The notes: generated by a model not told the origin, from the letters alone. A stretch of 64,000 bases of DNA from Oryzias latipes (GCF_002234675.1 NC_019875.2:29912897-29976896); one strand, 5' to 3'; shown: positions 19,389 to 32,170, numbered from the stretch's first letter. Numbers and translations: made by a program.

Positions 19389-20617
19389 CACGGTCCCCCC
19401 TCAATGACACTGGACCCCTAAGATCACAAACAGCCCGTGTGCATTCGATCTAAGCAGAGACATAAACATGACAGGTACCTGGACCAAACGTCTGACTGCA
19501 CATACGATCATTAGAACATTCAGATCAGTTCAGGAATCGATTTTCTCGTTTCTAAATTCTGAGAAAAAAAAGGTTTATTTTCAGACATCATTACATATCA
19601 CAGTGGACACATTAACTTAAACAACATTTCTGAAGGGAATTCTCAATGTCAGAGAACACACAAACTAATAGATACTAAACATTAACTGGAAGTAAATTAA
19701 ACAAAAAAGTTGGGTTTTATCTGCAGTAAAGCAGTAACAGCTGAAATATCAGCACAGACTTTTAGGAGCACCACAGAGTCAATTATTTTCTGTCTGGGGT
19801 GAAGAAAAAATTTATAAGAAATCTTAACTTAAACATCAGATCAGATTCAGAAAACTATATTAGTTTAATCAAAATAAAACTGTTTGATGAATTATTAGGC
19901 ATTTTAAATGAAATCTCACAGCTTATGTGACTTTTTCCCCCCCTGAATGTCTCAATCTGAAGTAAGATGACTTTAAAAACAACTCACCTGTTGGTTTGTG
20001 TTGGGCATAAAAGTGTTGCCTGTTTACTGTTGTCGCTGTGCGTTCACAACACAAATGAAGCAAACTTCTGTTTCTCCTTTGGCTCCTGCAATCATCCGGT
20101 GAGTGAGGGGAAACCAGCACAAAGCCGGAGTAAGCCTCATTTTCCAGCAAACATGTGAAGTGACCACACCCATTTGTGAAAGGAAAACTGGATACATTAA
20201 GAATTTACATATATATAAAATTCCCTGAAGTCAAAGTTTTTTTAGAGATGGTAACATACAATAAAGAAAAGTATAATAAAACTGAGAAAGTGGTCATTTA
20301 AAAGGAGATCCAAAGCAGTTGGATGTCTGAGGACATCTAGTGGTCAACAGGAGAACTACAGACTGACGTAACTGAGCACATTGTGGGCATCCTTTGTCAT
20401 CAGTAATATGAAAGACTGTGTTGAAAAACATAACCACACAGAAGAGAGGCGATGGGTTAGAAAAATAGGCGAACAAAAGATTTGGAAATATATGCATCTG
20501 TTTATAGACACACCATTTATGTGCATTTTTTTGAATGTACACACAAGATCAACTCTGCAGTATTTTATTAATGATTTAAACCATTTAAGTTTTTTCCTGC
20601 ATTAGAGAAACAAACAT

Positions 20618-20990
20618 TCATTCATTCATTCATTCATTTTCTTAACCGTTTATTCCCTTTCGGGGTCACGGGGTTGCCGGAGCCTATCCCGGCCACTTGG
20701 GCGTAGGCAAGGGATACCCTGGACTGGTCGCCAGTCTGTCGCAGGGTAGAATATCCTCAATCACACATCCACTCTCACACTCACACCTATGGACAATTTA
20801 GAGTTACCAATCAACCTATGTCGCATGTTTTTGGACGGTGGGAGGAAGCCGGAGATCCCGGAGAAAACCCACGCATGCACGGGGAGAACATGCAAACTCC
20901 ACACAGAAAGGTCCCCGATTGATGTATTTTTCATGTCCCCCAGCCGGGACTTGAACCAAACATCTGCTCAGTTATTTTGCAGCCTGCATG
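20618..20990 (-). repeat. tRNA-derived SINE with ATGA tail
   Basis: Best-preserved copy. Read on the minus strand it has a B-box-like ggttcaagtcccgg near 20950, the gtgtggagtttgcatgttct core near 20890, a tcccaccgtccaaaaacatg block and a (tgaa)n tail at about 20614-20637. Confidence 0.75.
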
Positions 20991-23761
20991 TATTTTTAAC
21001 TGCTGATTTTACCGTTTATAATTGTAGAGTCCTCCAAACCAAAGCTAACTGTTTGATTGTTAGTTAACGGATGGCAGCGTCCATTACCACACATGACTGT
21101 TGAGTGCCACACACTCTTCACATCTTTTCATTGTTTTCAGTAACAACCACAGTTACAACAGCATTTCAGTTTTTCTCCATTGGTTTGGCTCATTTCTTGA
21201 AACAGAAATTACATTCAGAAAATTCTAAGATCCTTTGGCAAAACTGTGGGATTACATTTCTGCCATTAATTGAAAGGGCGTAAAGACAACTGAGCGGGCG
21301 TATTCAGGAACTGAGTGAGTGAACCTTACAACCGCGCTGGCACAATTCTAACTCAGCGACCCCGTATTTCACAATTGCACGGCTGCAATCCTAACTGAGC
21401 ATTGATCTGGCTGGGTCAGATCCTTTTTGCGCTCACCTGAATTTACGCTCAGTGCTAAGGGGGCGTTTTTGTCACTTGTGGGGCAGGAACCTTTCTGGTT
21501 GATCTGATTGGCCGAAATTTGCATGTCTTATGGGTGAGGCAGAGGGGCGGGACTTTCATTTTTCAGAGGGGGGGGGGCGCTAACAGGCTCTTGATGCAGC
21601 TCTCTGCCTTTTTGCATGGTTTCTAAATACAGAACTTTCACAACCATAAGGTGAAAGTTTTATATTTTCTCCAAAATGTACACAGAGTGGCCCTAATGTG
21701 TGACTTCAGTAAAGAGGATCTAGGAGAGAACAGCATGAGAACGATATGGAGAGAGGAGAGGACGTGAAAGAAGACCCCCCCCCCCCCCCATTGTACAAAG
21801 GTGCAGTTATGAGCATAATGCAGAACAACTTCATTTGTGTAGGCACTGCAAGTCAAAATGATTCGATGTTTTGTCACTATAGCAGAGGACCATTGAAATG
21901 TCCATCTCTCAGTCTTAGCTCAGTCCTTTATTGACAATGGTAACTGTACTGTTTTTGTGTAGCTAACAGAATACAATTTTGTATAAAACTGGGGGAAAAA
22001 AGGATCTTAGGGTGAGAGTAGCTTCTTAGGTTTAACAGCACACATTGCACTCATACTGCCAAGGAAATTCTAACCATTATCATTCACACACATAAAGTAA
22101 CTTTCATACATCGGAGTAAAAAGAAAATGTAAACAGCATAATATACTTTATAATATAAACACAAACAAAAAATAATAAAAATGATATATAGCCTATAGTG
22201 CTGTAAATAATGCTTGAGTTTTACAACCAACAGTTCTTCACTGGTCGCTGTCCTGTGGAGCTCTTCCTGGTGCAAACAGGTGGCAGAGAATTTTAGTGAC
22301 AGTTGCACCAATGGGTTGATGTCCCTCATAGAAAGTACAGTGCTGGGTTCATGTGGTGGAATGATGGGAAAACGACTGTCCGACTTGGAAAACAACAAAT
22401 CTTCCAACACCACCAGAATGCAGAAAGTCATTCTGCGCCTACACAAAGGTCCATTTATCTAGTGCATCATCTACAGGGAGACACCAGAAGTGCATGGAAA
22501 ATAAAACAATTAATCCCAGTTTGGCAGGCCAGATTAAATAATTTAACATATGCCCCCTAGGCTGTCTTTTGCCCACCCCTGTTTTATATGCTGCAGCATG
22601 ATGGAAGTGTTTCAAATCCATATTAAGTTCCATGAAATTCTAATTAGACTTTCTGCATCACAAAAGAGCATTCGGTGAAATCCTTGACCCACCCCAGTAC
22701 CCCTTTGCCCTGACTCCTTTAGATTAACAGGGATGAAGGAGTGGTTATTATTAGTGAATTATTATTATTTCCATCGATGATAGCCATGCCTTAATGAGCA
22801 CATAGACTTTTCTGAGCTAAAACAAGAGAAAGAATCAAAGCATTTAACTTGGTGTTATAGTCAGGTTTGTATTGATCAAAATGAGGAGCACCTAGTTCAT
22901 TATTTACATGGGACTTCCTGCTGTTAGCTGGAACTAACTCATTGTGTGAGCAGTGAGGAAGACTTACTTTCTTGAAAAACTTGCTTACATTCACGGTGTC
23001 TAACTTGTATTGCTGTGCATCTATTCTCTACTCTCATCTATTTCTCTCCATTCTTGATCATTTGGTAACACTTTACCGTAATAAGTCATCTGCATAGAGA
23101 CTGATTTTATGATGGTTGTGTTTGCTTTTAATTCCTGTTACTGCTCTCATGCCGTCTTTTTATAGAGGCTCAATAAATATAACAAAAAGAGAAGGGAAGA
23201 GTGGGCAACCCTGGTTGGTATGGAAGCGATTCTGTAGCATAACTAAAAATAAAGTCAAAACCAGAAATGCTTTTTCATTTTCAAAATGAAGCTGCATTTT
23301 TTGACTCAAAATTAAAATGAAAAAGCAATCCACCAAAATACTTTTTCATTTTATACTTTTAAACCACTTATTCTGTGTCATAATTAAAACGAAAATGCAA
23401 AGAGGGGATTGCATTTGCGTTGTCACATCCATTCCTGCGAAAAGTGTCTCATAATTCAATTCCACTTAGCATTTCCAGAGGGGAGGCGGGGCGATGACGT
23501 CAGTGCGTCTCCGTGTGTCCGGCTGCTAAGAGACACAGACATGTCTAGGAGCAGTTTTGTGTTCGCGGCAGAGGAGAGGGCTTTGTGACGTTTGTGCCCC
23601 CCTGATGACTGTACACAGCTTCTCAGGACTACGTAGCAGCATCTCCGCCTAAGCTAAACGGAAACGGGGCGGCACGGAGGTAGACTGGTGTGATGCAGTT
23701 CCCAATAAAATAGTCCTCACACACAAACGCGTGTGTACTTTTTTTTTTTAAGTTGTAGTAA

Positions 23762-23958
23762 CCCTTGTGCTATCCTAGACACTTTAACGTTGGGTCATCT
23801 AGACCCACTAGACAGTGCTCTGAACCTTTTTTCTTCAATGATTTGTGATCTTCACTGGTGTCCATGGATTACATGAAATCTTTCCACCTTTATCCACCTT
23901 TGTCATGGTAGGGAGAACACCTCAATGGAAGGGGGGGGCATCTAAGATAGCACAAGGG
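23762..23958 (+). mobile_element. piggyBac-type MITE, copy 2
   Basis: Same CCCTTGTGCTATC ends and interior as copy 1, with a short deletion in the left interior (lacks the 'gggagttgggtc' duplication). No intact TTAA on either side. Confidence 0.8.
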
Positions 23959-25417
23959 ATAAACGTAATTGATGTGAGTTTTATTTTTTTTGGGGGGGGG
24001 GGGGGGTCTGTATAAGCGCAGCTGACATTAAATAAACGTAATATTTACAATCATATGACGTTCTTGAGTTTTTCTCCCTCTGTGGGTAGAAGCGGTTGCC
24101 AGACAGAACACAGACAAAAGATGGTAAAATGCTAAATTGCCTGCCGGATTAAAAAATATTGCCAAAATACACCCTTCCTCATATAATCTCATAATAGGGT
24201 GAGGGGGTGGGGGGTTTAGCCTGCGGTGCACCTTGGGGGGGGGGGGGGGGCAAAATACTACAAAAGTAAACTAAAAGAATAATATTTAAATATTATGGTT
24301 AATCATTATTTTCCAAACCTATGTTGATACCTGAAAGTGAATTATTTGATAAACATCTAGATGTTGTCTCAGAACAGATGGGTAAATAGATTACATGTTC
24401 ACAGAAATGTAAAGAGAAGAGACAAAGTCTGCATCTTCATGGTTTCAGAACTGTAGAAAACTTCCTTTTTCCCTGCAGATTCCACTAAACAAACACAAGG
24501 TGGAGCAGATGGACTTCTATGGTAGAGCAGCAGCCAGAACCCTTGAGTTGACCTTTTCCTCACCATATAACACAAAAATATTGTTGTTGTCCCAAAATCC
24601 CAATAATCCCAACTTTTTTCTGATTGTCCTGAAAAAGGAGAATCAAACTTCACTGCAGCTGCATGAGGAGGATGGAGAGAAGATTCTTCTGTTTCATCCA
24701 TTTTGACAATCAAATGTGTTCATTCTCTGATGTTTATCAGGTGTCATTATTCATCATACATGTCAGAAAATACATTAATGTAAAGGAACTGAAGTCCTGC
24801 TTTGTCTGTGACGCCAACAAAGAAGGAGCAGCAGAAGCATGTTTACTGATCAAAACCAGAGCTTTGAACAGAATCTGAACAAACTGGTTCAGTCGAGTGC
24901 AGACGGGGTTTTTGTCGGTGATGTGAAATCCAGCCCAGATGCTGAAAAGAAGCTGCTGGCCCCCCAGAGGAAATGTGGGCTGGCGGGGGCAGTTTGGGTG
25001 GAGCAGAGATGGGAAGTGAGATTATTTGACTGTGATCAGAGTCCAAACGTCTCCCCGAGGGAGAGTGTTTTCCTCCATGATTTGGAATAACAAGAATAAA
25101 GAACTAAAAACTGTTTGAATATTTATTTTTTATTTTGTAACTGACCATGCTATAAGCGGGTTAATGACCTTTGAAGTGTGGATTATCAGCATTAGCACAC
25201 TCCACTTCGCGTCAGAGGGATCAGACTTTCACTTCACGTGTCAGTTTCTGATAATAGAAACTTTGTCGATCATTAACTCTTACTTCAACTCCATAATGCA
25301 AATATTTTTTCTCTTCATCAAACATCTACGTTCTTCTGAACAGCAGCGGTCAGATTTTCCATGACACAAACTTTGCTAAGTTAATATTTCTTTTGCTTGA
25401 TGTAAACATACGACGGA

Positions 25418-26100
25418 AATTTAGGGCCACCAAAAAAAAAACTTGCGAATTTTAAGTCATTTAAAATTTACTAGAAAAAATGTCCTTAATTTCTGAGAAA
25501 AAAACTCGTTAATTTACGAGATTTTAGTGGAAGTGAGCATGCAGAGCAGCAGGTGAACGCCGCGCAGCAGCAGAATGACAGACTATTTTCATTCCTCTTT
25601 ATTGTTTTATGTTGAAACGGGACGTTTCGTCTGCAGCAGGGGGCGTATGGAACACTGTTTACTTCAGCATTGGTGTTGGGATGACATGTTCATGACATAA
25701 TGTGACAGATGAACTTCAGGGTTTGTGAATGAAAACGAGAATAAAGGCTGCAGCGGTTCTCTACACCCAAACGTGTCTCTGAGCTCCTTATTTTACAGAT
25801 GAAACTCCGCTTTACCGACACCGAACCCCAGAAAGCCGGCTCCACTGACAATAATCTGATTTTGAGTCGCCAAAAGGTTCAGAATCTCCTTGTTTTTTAA
25901 ACCTAAATAAAGCTTCACAAAAGGCTCCACATGTTTCAGCTTCAAGCTAGGCTCCGATAAATGGAAAACTTTGGTGCTTTTTCTTAGTCATTCTATGACT
26001 TTTTTTATCGTAAATTTGCGAGATTTTTTTCTAGTAAATTTACGACTTAAAAGTCATAATTAAAAAAAAAAAAAGATTCTGTAAAGTGTCCCTAAAACTC
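25418..26100. mobile_element. non-autonomous DNA element with imperfect inverted ends
   Basis: The left end tttagggccacc followed by A-run, 'cttgcgaattt' and 'aatttactagaaaaaa' is mirrored on the right (ttttttctagtaaatttacg, A-run, agtgtccctaaa). No coding sequence. Superfamily unclear. Confidence 0.5.
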
Positions 26101-26281
26101 TGTCATAGACACATGACAATTCTGAGAAAAAAACATCTCACATTTATGGAAAAAAAGTTTGGAGGAGGTGGTTTTTCAGGCATATCAAAATTGACATATT
26201 TGGCAAAACTGTAACGGAAACACTTTTTTCAAACTAAATGAGTCACATGACCAACAACCTGATGGTGACGCGCTTCTTTAT

Positions 26282-27317
26282 CCCTTGTGCCATCCTATGA
26301 CCCCCCCCCCTTACATTGACATGTTCTCCCTACCATGACAAAGGTGGATAAAGGTGGAAAGATTTCATGTAATCCATGGACACCAGTGAAGATCACAAAT
26401 CATTGAAGAAAAAAGGTTCAGCGCACTGTCTAGTGGGTCTAGATGACCCAACTCCCAACTCTCTTAAACCCTCAAATCAAGTCAGAAACCTAGGGGTAAT
26501 CATGGACTCTGACCTGAACTTTAACAGCCATATCAAGTCAGTAACATCAGCGGCATTTTACCATCTGAAAAACATTGTCAAAATCAAAAACATAGTGTCA
26601 AAGCCAGACCTGGAGATACTTATTCATGCATTTGTCTCCAGCAGGTTAGACTACTGTAACGGCCGGCTCACCGGCCTGTCCAAACGAGCTGTAAAACAGC
26701 TTCAGTACATCCAGAATGCTGCTGCTCGAGTCCTGACCAGAACCAGGAAGTATGATCACATTAGTCCTGTGCTCAGGTCTCTGCACTGGCTCCCTGTACC
26801 TCAAAGAATAGACTTCAAAGCAGCTCTGCTTGTGTACAAGTCTCTCCATGGCGGCGCACCAAAGTACATCTCTGACATGTTAGTGCCATATGAACCATCT
26901 CGTACTCTGAGGACCTCAGGGACCGGCCTCCTGTTGATTCCCAGAGTCAGAACTAAACAAGGGGAATCAGCGTTTCAATATTCTGCAGCTAAAATCTGGA
27001 ACAGCCTCCCTGAAGGCGTAAGACAGGCCTCTTCTGTGTTCATGTTCAAATCTAGACTTAAAACATTTCTGTTCAGCCGTGTATATGACTGAAAGGTCCT
27101 ATCTGCACCTTTCTTTCCTTTCCTTCTTTTATTTTTAAATCATTTTTCAAATTTTTTCTTTTCTTTTAAAGTAAATTTTACGTTGATTTCAATGATGTAT
27201 TGTGATTTTAATGCATTTTTCTGTTTTGTGAAGCACCTTGAATTACTTTGTGTACGAATTGTGCTATACAAATAAACTTGCCTTGCCTTGCCTAAAGTGC
27301 CTACAATAGCACAAGGG
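26282..27317 (-). mobile_element. piggyBac-type MITE, copy 3, split by a LINE
   Basis: Left part 26282-26459 and right part 27293-27317 match reversed copies of the MITE (same orientation as copy 5). They are separated by an 830-bp LINE 3' end. Right flank TTA is close to a TTAA target site. Confidence 0.8.
26460..27292 (+). mobile_element. L2-like LINE, 3' end with reverse transcriptase C-terminal part
   Basis: Open frame to 27092 encoding the thumb and C-terminal part of a non-LTR reverse transcriptase: RNLGVIMDSDLNFNSHIKSV, SRLDYCNGRLTGL, QNAAARVLTRTRKYDHI, LHWLPVPQRIDFK, WNSLPEGVRQ. These are typical of the L2/jockey-type LINEs of fish. The 3' end is a short (ttgcc)n tail. It is 5'-truncated and intact in its remaining frame, suggesting a fairly young insertion. 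An ATG supplied by the MITE (26376) reads in frame into it. Confidence 0.88.
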
Positions 27318-28471
27318 TTACTGGAACTGGCGGCCTTGAGCGCTGCACAGCGGGCGCCACCAGAGGTCTCACAACCTCACACAGCTCATCAATAGTTGAG
27401 CGTCATGTGGAATTGTTGGATCCACAGCTCCTCTGGAAAATCACCAACCACTATTTCCCCAAATGGCTTCATCAGTAGCTCCTCCCACATGTACGGAGGT
27501 TGCCGCTCCACGGCCTGAAGAAGACGTCTCCTTTGATAGATGATGATGAGCGCTAGTGCCGTGGCAGAAATTTTAATGTATCTGCTGTCCATCAAAGCAT
27601 TCTTCACATCCGTCTTCATGATTTTTGTGAAGAAACTGGATTTTCTAGAAAGGACTGTATTGTATTAGTTCGTAACCCCGTCAGTTTCTTGCACACAGAA
27701 ATAATGAATAATGACTCAGAAACAGTTACTTAGCTTTTGTGGAGGTTTTACTTCGCACAAACACGAAGGGGACAGACATGAACATGGTACATTCAAAGTC
27801 CGAACCAACGAGCTCAGGGACGGGCTTTGGTATAAAAACCCTGCATTTGCATATTCAGAAGATCGTCCGATGGACCTCGTGTGAAAATCACGCCCACAGG
27901 TTACTGCTGGAGAGAAGCTCCAAGCCTAAAGTGAAGATAAGTCTGAGGCCTGCTCAGCAGAAAACACATGCACAGAAAAAAGGGGGGATGAGAAAAACTG
28001 TGAAAACAATAGTTTGGCTGTGCTTTCTTCAAATGTAATATAATTTTGAGATGACAATACATGCTCAGTGAATTAAGTTTAAACCATTAGTGTAATAAAA
28101 GTTAAAGGCAGTTTCTAACTATTCTTCACAATTTTGAATGATTTATCGAGAGTTGGTTTGTGTTTATTCACATAACAGCCCAAAAAAACAAACGAACAAA
28201 TAAATAAGGCTGATGTTATTTCGGACGTATTTATGTGCAACCAAGAAAAAAAAAGGATGGAAATTTATATTGAAGATACACATAACTGCATTATTTTAAC
28301 CTAACCATAACCTTAACCCCACCTTGGTAATAGTTACTTCAAAATAAACAATTGAATAATTCAATTAATTCATTAATAATATATAATGCATAAAACATTG
28401 CCAGCACTCCATCAACTCCATTTGGTTCTCCAGAGACATAATAATAAAGTTTACTACTCAAAACAATCTCC
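27293..28471. other. unassigned A/T-rich spacer
   Basis: Apart from the small HARBI1-like frame nothing coding is recognised. Confidence 0.4.
27389..27619 (-). pseudogene. possible HARBI1-like transposase N-terminal fragment
   Basis: The 76-codon frame ends ...ELWIQQFHMT, resembling the start of fish HARBI1-like nucleases (W..NFRMT). Only this fragment is present and no DDE residues are seen. Assignment is tentative. Confidence 0.35.
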
Positions 28472-28650
28472 AGGGGCCTCACTTATAAACGTTGCGTACG
28501 CACAAAAGAAGGCGTACGCTACTCTCTACGCAATAGTTGATATTTATAAAAAGCAAACTTGACGGGAATATTTGCAGTCCTTCACGCAAGCTCTGACCCA
28601 GGCGTACGCACAAAAACGGGTGAAATGAGAAACGGCGACGCCGTCGGCAG

Positions 28651-28854
28651 ATGGAAGAAACACGTGAAAGTGACAGTGTGTGCCAAATCGTGCCGGCATG
28701 TGTTGTGCTACACAATGTGGCACAGCTTAAAAACGTGCCTCTACCCCCTGGCGCCGATTGCTGTGTTGACCCCGACCCTGAACCTCATCCCCACGCATTT
28801 GAGCCAAATGCTGCTGCTGTGCGCCAGCGTTTGGAAGTGATGCGTCGCTTGTAA
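28651..28854 (+). pseudogene. HARBI1-like transposase C-terminal remnant
   Basis: The frame reads VPACVVLHNVAQLKNVPLP, the near-invariant 'A..VLHN' C-terminal helix of Harbinger nucleases, and ends VRQRLEVMRRL. The catalytic DDE part is missing, so this is a deletion remnant. Confidence 0.7.
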
Positions 28855-28945
28855 AGAACAACAAGAGGTGTGGAAAATATTATTTATTCAAGAATTCCCT
28901 CATCGTGCAGTTTAGTTCAGTCAGTCTTGATTTCGCCCAACTCCT

Positions 28946-29620
28946 TCACAACCTCTCTGAACTAATGACTTCCCTCTGCATTTCAAGGACTGCATCAGTG
29001 AGGACACGTCCACTGCTGGAGGGTTGAGAGCCGCGTGCCGTGGAGACGCTGGGTCCAGACGGCTGCTCAGCTGCAGCATCGTAACCACTGGCCCCGCTGG
29101 AAAACCCAGCAGCTAAAATAAAATTGTTCTATATTAATAAACTGTAATTGTGTAGCCTGCATACATGTGACTTGACTGCATTCATTTTAATTATTTCTCT
29201 TACCTGTGTCACCCGGTGCATCTGGCGCGTCGGCGTCCCCCCCGCCTCAGTCTCCACTCCACTTAAAAGGGATTCCCCAATAATAGCCGCCAGTCTCTCA
29301 TCAAGAGGGGTCAGCTCCGGTGTCCCCTTTCCCCCACCCGTGGCAGAGACACTCTGGCGATGCGGCGCTAGACGTCTTTTCGCCTCAACTTTGATGTCCG
29401 ACCATTTCTTTTCTACTTAGGTCACGGTCCGAGGTTGTGAGGCTACAGCATTAACGGCGTTTGCCACCGTCTGCCACTCAAGTGCCTTTTTGGCGTTAGT
29501 AATGCCCACACTGTGCCCTCCAAACAACACTTTTCTCCTCTTTTCCACCTCGCCAACGATAACTTCTACTTCACATTGAGTGAAGTTACGTTTTTTTTAT
29601 TTCCTCTCGGTGTTTGTCAT
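28946..29620 (-). pseudogene. MYB/SANT-like (NAIF1-type) Harbinger accessory gene, broken
   Basis: From ATG 29620-29618 the frame encodes a MYB/SANT-like DNA-binding domain: FTQCEVEVIVGEVEKRR, GITNAKKALEWQTVANAVNA, VEKKWSDIKVEAKRRL. Two in-frame TAA stops break it (after MTNTERK and after TVT). A donor (gtaaga at 29203) ends exon 1, and an open second segment (about 29100 to TGA 28946, with SGPSVSTARGSQPSSSGRVL) follows, though the phase does not join cleanly. In Harbinger elements this protein recruits the nuclease to DNA. Confidence 0.72.
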
Positions 29621-30199
29621 GATTTCGCAATCAATGAATATTCATTTGTGGGCGTTTCACAGACTATTTATGGGCAACTATGGGCGTGTCATGAAGCCGC
29701 AAAAGCTGCGCTGCATTTAGAATTGGTTGTGATTTATTAAGGGAAAGATGCGTAGAATGTGCGTGCGCACGGTTTTATAAATCCGAATATTTCTGTGCGT
29801 GCGCACGTCCTATGTTTCATCCGTACGCCACTTCTGACGCAAATCCTACGCAAAAAACATTCTAGTAAATTACAGTTGTACTTAAAAATAATAACAAAAC
29901 CACATTTTCCGTCTTTTCCTCCAATCATACGGCTGCATTCTGAAAAAGGGAAAAAGTGTAAACTTGTATTTAGTCAAACTCTTCACAAAATTACAAATGA
30001 TGCACAGAAAAAAAGGTTCTGGTCAGCAGCTTTTGTGCCACAGTGCACAACAAAGAGATGTTGTGGGGGTGTGCCAAAATATCGATATGGGGATATATCG
30101 CGATATTTAGTCCCGTGATTGATTCTCGATGCGTCTTCATCAAGTATCGACCTTTTATTTATGTTTAAAGACCCTGTAAACAAGGAGAATAAGCGAGAG

Positions 30200-30640
30200 C
30201 AGCAACTTAAAAGATGCGCCGGCAGCATTGAAGCTGCATCACCCGGAGTTGTGTGAGAAAGCCGTGGCTGCTGCTGGTCTGAAGCCGACTCAGCCCGACG
30301 CGGATACCTTTTTCCAGGCGAAGCTACCACCGTCTTCTGCAAGAGCAGAGACAAAAACAAACGGGAAACTGGCTCCGTCCCTGCAGCGAGGTGGAGAACG
30401 AGAGATTTCGGCTGTTATTGAATGCATTAGAGCCGCACTTTGACATTCCCTCTAGGAAATACTGAAACAATGATCCCTGCGCTGTACGCCCAGACCAGAG
30501 CTATGGTTGAGATGGAAACAGCAGAAAGAGTGGCATTCCCGCTCTTAGACCCCCCTTCTCCTCAAAAGGTAGACGAGCGCCGACTTGACGCTAAAAAGCC
30601 TGTGGTTCTCCAGAAAAACATGAACATTTAAACATAAATC
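30200..30640 (+). pseudogene. ZBED/hAT transposase remnants
   Basis: LKLHHPELCEKAVAAAG resembles the His-bearing end of a BED zinc finger linker, and in another frame LLNALEPHFDIPSRKY followed by IPALYAQTRAMVEMETAER matches hAT transposases of the ZBED group. Frames are broken and most of the protein is missing. Confidence 0.6.
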
Positions 30641-31594
30641 GCATGACCCTTTTCCCCAAACGTTTTGTTCACAAAGATGTTTACTTTTAGATGCACTTTA
30701 AGTTCTTGATGTATTTTATCTCTGGTCATTTATTTTGAAAGCAGTTTATGTCTTAAATAACTTAAAGGAAAGTTTCTAACTACTTGATTTTATTTTCCTG
30801 GGAGAATTTTATTTTTGTTTCCACCACATTTGCACTTAATGGTGTCATTTATTTTTAACAAAGACACTAGAATTTCTTCACATAATTAATATCTGATTTA
30901 CAGATATTTTTTAAATAATGCGATATCTATGGCTTTGTTTTTCAAAAGTTAATACCAATGTGCCTGGCTTATTCATTTTTGATCCCGTTTACAGCAATTC
31001 TGTACTAAATAATGGCTGCTGTTCATGTTCACTATTGTTTAAACCGACTTTTACAGATATTTCCAAATGAAAATTGTCATTGTTTGTCAAAGACAGAGTA
31101 TTACTGATTTCAGCAATGTTACACAAAAGTCTGTTATTATTACACCAAATAACACAAGTTGTTTATTATTATATTGTGTTTAAAAACTGGAAAATAAATG
31201 GGGAAATTGTGGTGGTTCAACCTCAAACCACCACATAGGTGTTAGTATTTCTTTATTTTTCTTTAAATTAAAACATTAATTTTTACTTTGTTTACTTAAA
31301 ATAAATTAACAATGGGTGCACACATTTGATTAATTTGTTTTAAGTGAGAAAAAGTAGTTTATTCACTTTTGTTTTCTGAGTCCATCTCAGGTGAGCCATC
31401 CATAGTAATCAGCAGAGGAGATTGGGGAACTGCAGGGGTTGCCAACTCTCCTCATGGACTTTTGATATTTAAATGAAATGATTTAGTCCACTTTTTGTTG
31501 AAGACTACTTTTGTATCATATGAATTTTGTTTGGTTTCTGTTTCTCTGTTTTGTAATCAGATTAATTAGTTTGAATGTTTCATTAGTTGGTTTC
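30641..31594. other. A/T-rich non-coding interior of the hAT remnant
   Basis: No reading frame or known motif is seen. Confidence 0.5.
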
Positions 31595-31924
31595 TGTTAG
31601 AGTTAAATAATTATCATTTGCTTGCACACTATATCTCCATAATATGATTGTCTCATTTCTATCTGTCAGTAAGAAAACAATGACCTGAAAAGTTGTGATT
31701 ATACGAGAATATGATGTTCTTGTTGTTTCTGATTAAATGACCCACATTCATGTCTGCAACCTTCAGTTTTCAATAAAATAAGGCTCCATGCACTAGGATG
31801 GCGGAACTCCTCTGCGACAGTTCGCGCTGTCACAGACCGATTCTCCTTCTGCAGAAGTCTAGCAAAAGTTCTCATCTCCTGTGTGGTTCTTCTCTTTATT
31901 AAGGAAAAAGTCAGAACCCTGACA
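31595..31924 (+). repeat. 5' LTR of endogenous retrovirus
   Basis: 330 bp starting TGTTAG and ending CTGACA. It contains AATAAA near 31779 as poly(A) signal. By eye it is identical along its whole length to the copy at 37241-37570. The 5 bp before it (GTTTC, 31590-31594) are repeated after the 3' LTR. Confidence 0.95.
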
Positions 31925-31927
31925 TCT

Positions 31928-31945
31928 TGGTGCCGTGACCCGGAT
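31928..31945 (+). promoter_or_regulatory. primer-binding site, tRNA-His type
   Basis: TGGTGCCGTGACCCGGAT, three bases after the LTR, matches the complement of the 3' end of vertebrate tRNA-His at all but one position as I recall it. Confidence 0.75.
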
Positions 31946-32170
31946 CTCAACATACCCACCGGTGGTGGACTGAGGATGACGCGCTGAAGCCGTGCGCACG
32001 CCCGGACATTATAGGCTGTCCGGAAGAAAGTCCCGGGAGGTGAATTCTTTGCCGGGCCAGCGTCATAGGTCTAACCCTCATCTGCCAGCGGTGGCTTGAC
32101 GAGATCCGACCGGAAGTGACGAACCACAGGACTGAGTGAGTTTTGCTTACGATCACAGCGCAAAGAATAA

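Larger units (their letters stand above)
19389..25410. other. intergenic region upstream of MYRIP
   Basis: No host gene was recognised. Contents: a SINE (20618), a piggyBac MITE (23762), G/C homopolymers (21778, 23990, 24233), and an ATG-started minus-strand frame near 22200-22446 that looks protein-like (e.g. PPHEPSTVLSMRDINPL) but that I could not assign. Any MYRIP promoter probably lies near its 5' end. Confidence 0.5.
28472..29880. mobile_element. degenerate Harbinger (PIF/Harbinger) transposon
   Basis: The left end cctcacttataaacgttgcg with repeated gcgtacgc blocks is mirrored on the right (ttataaatccg, gtgcgtgcgcac, tacgcaaaa). Inside are remnants of the two genes of this superfamily: a HARBI1-type nuclease end on the plus strand and a MYB/SANT-like gene on the minus strand. 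The right terminus seems compound, so the limits are approximate. Confidence 0.7.

Noticed and set aside
24399..25090. Overlapping open frames on both strands as a small gene
   Set aside because: No domain, splice signals or conserved text recognised; likely chance frames in non-coding DNA.
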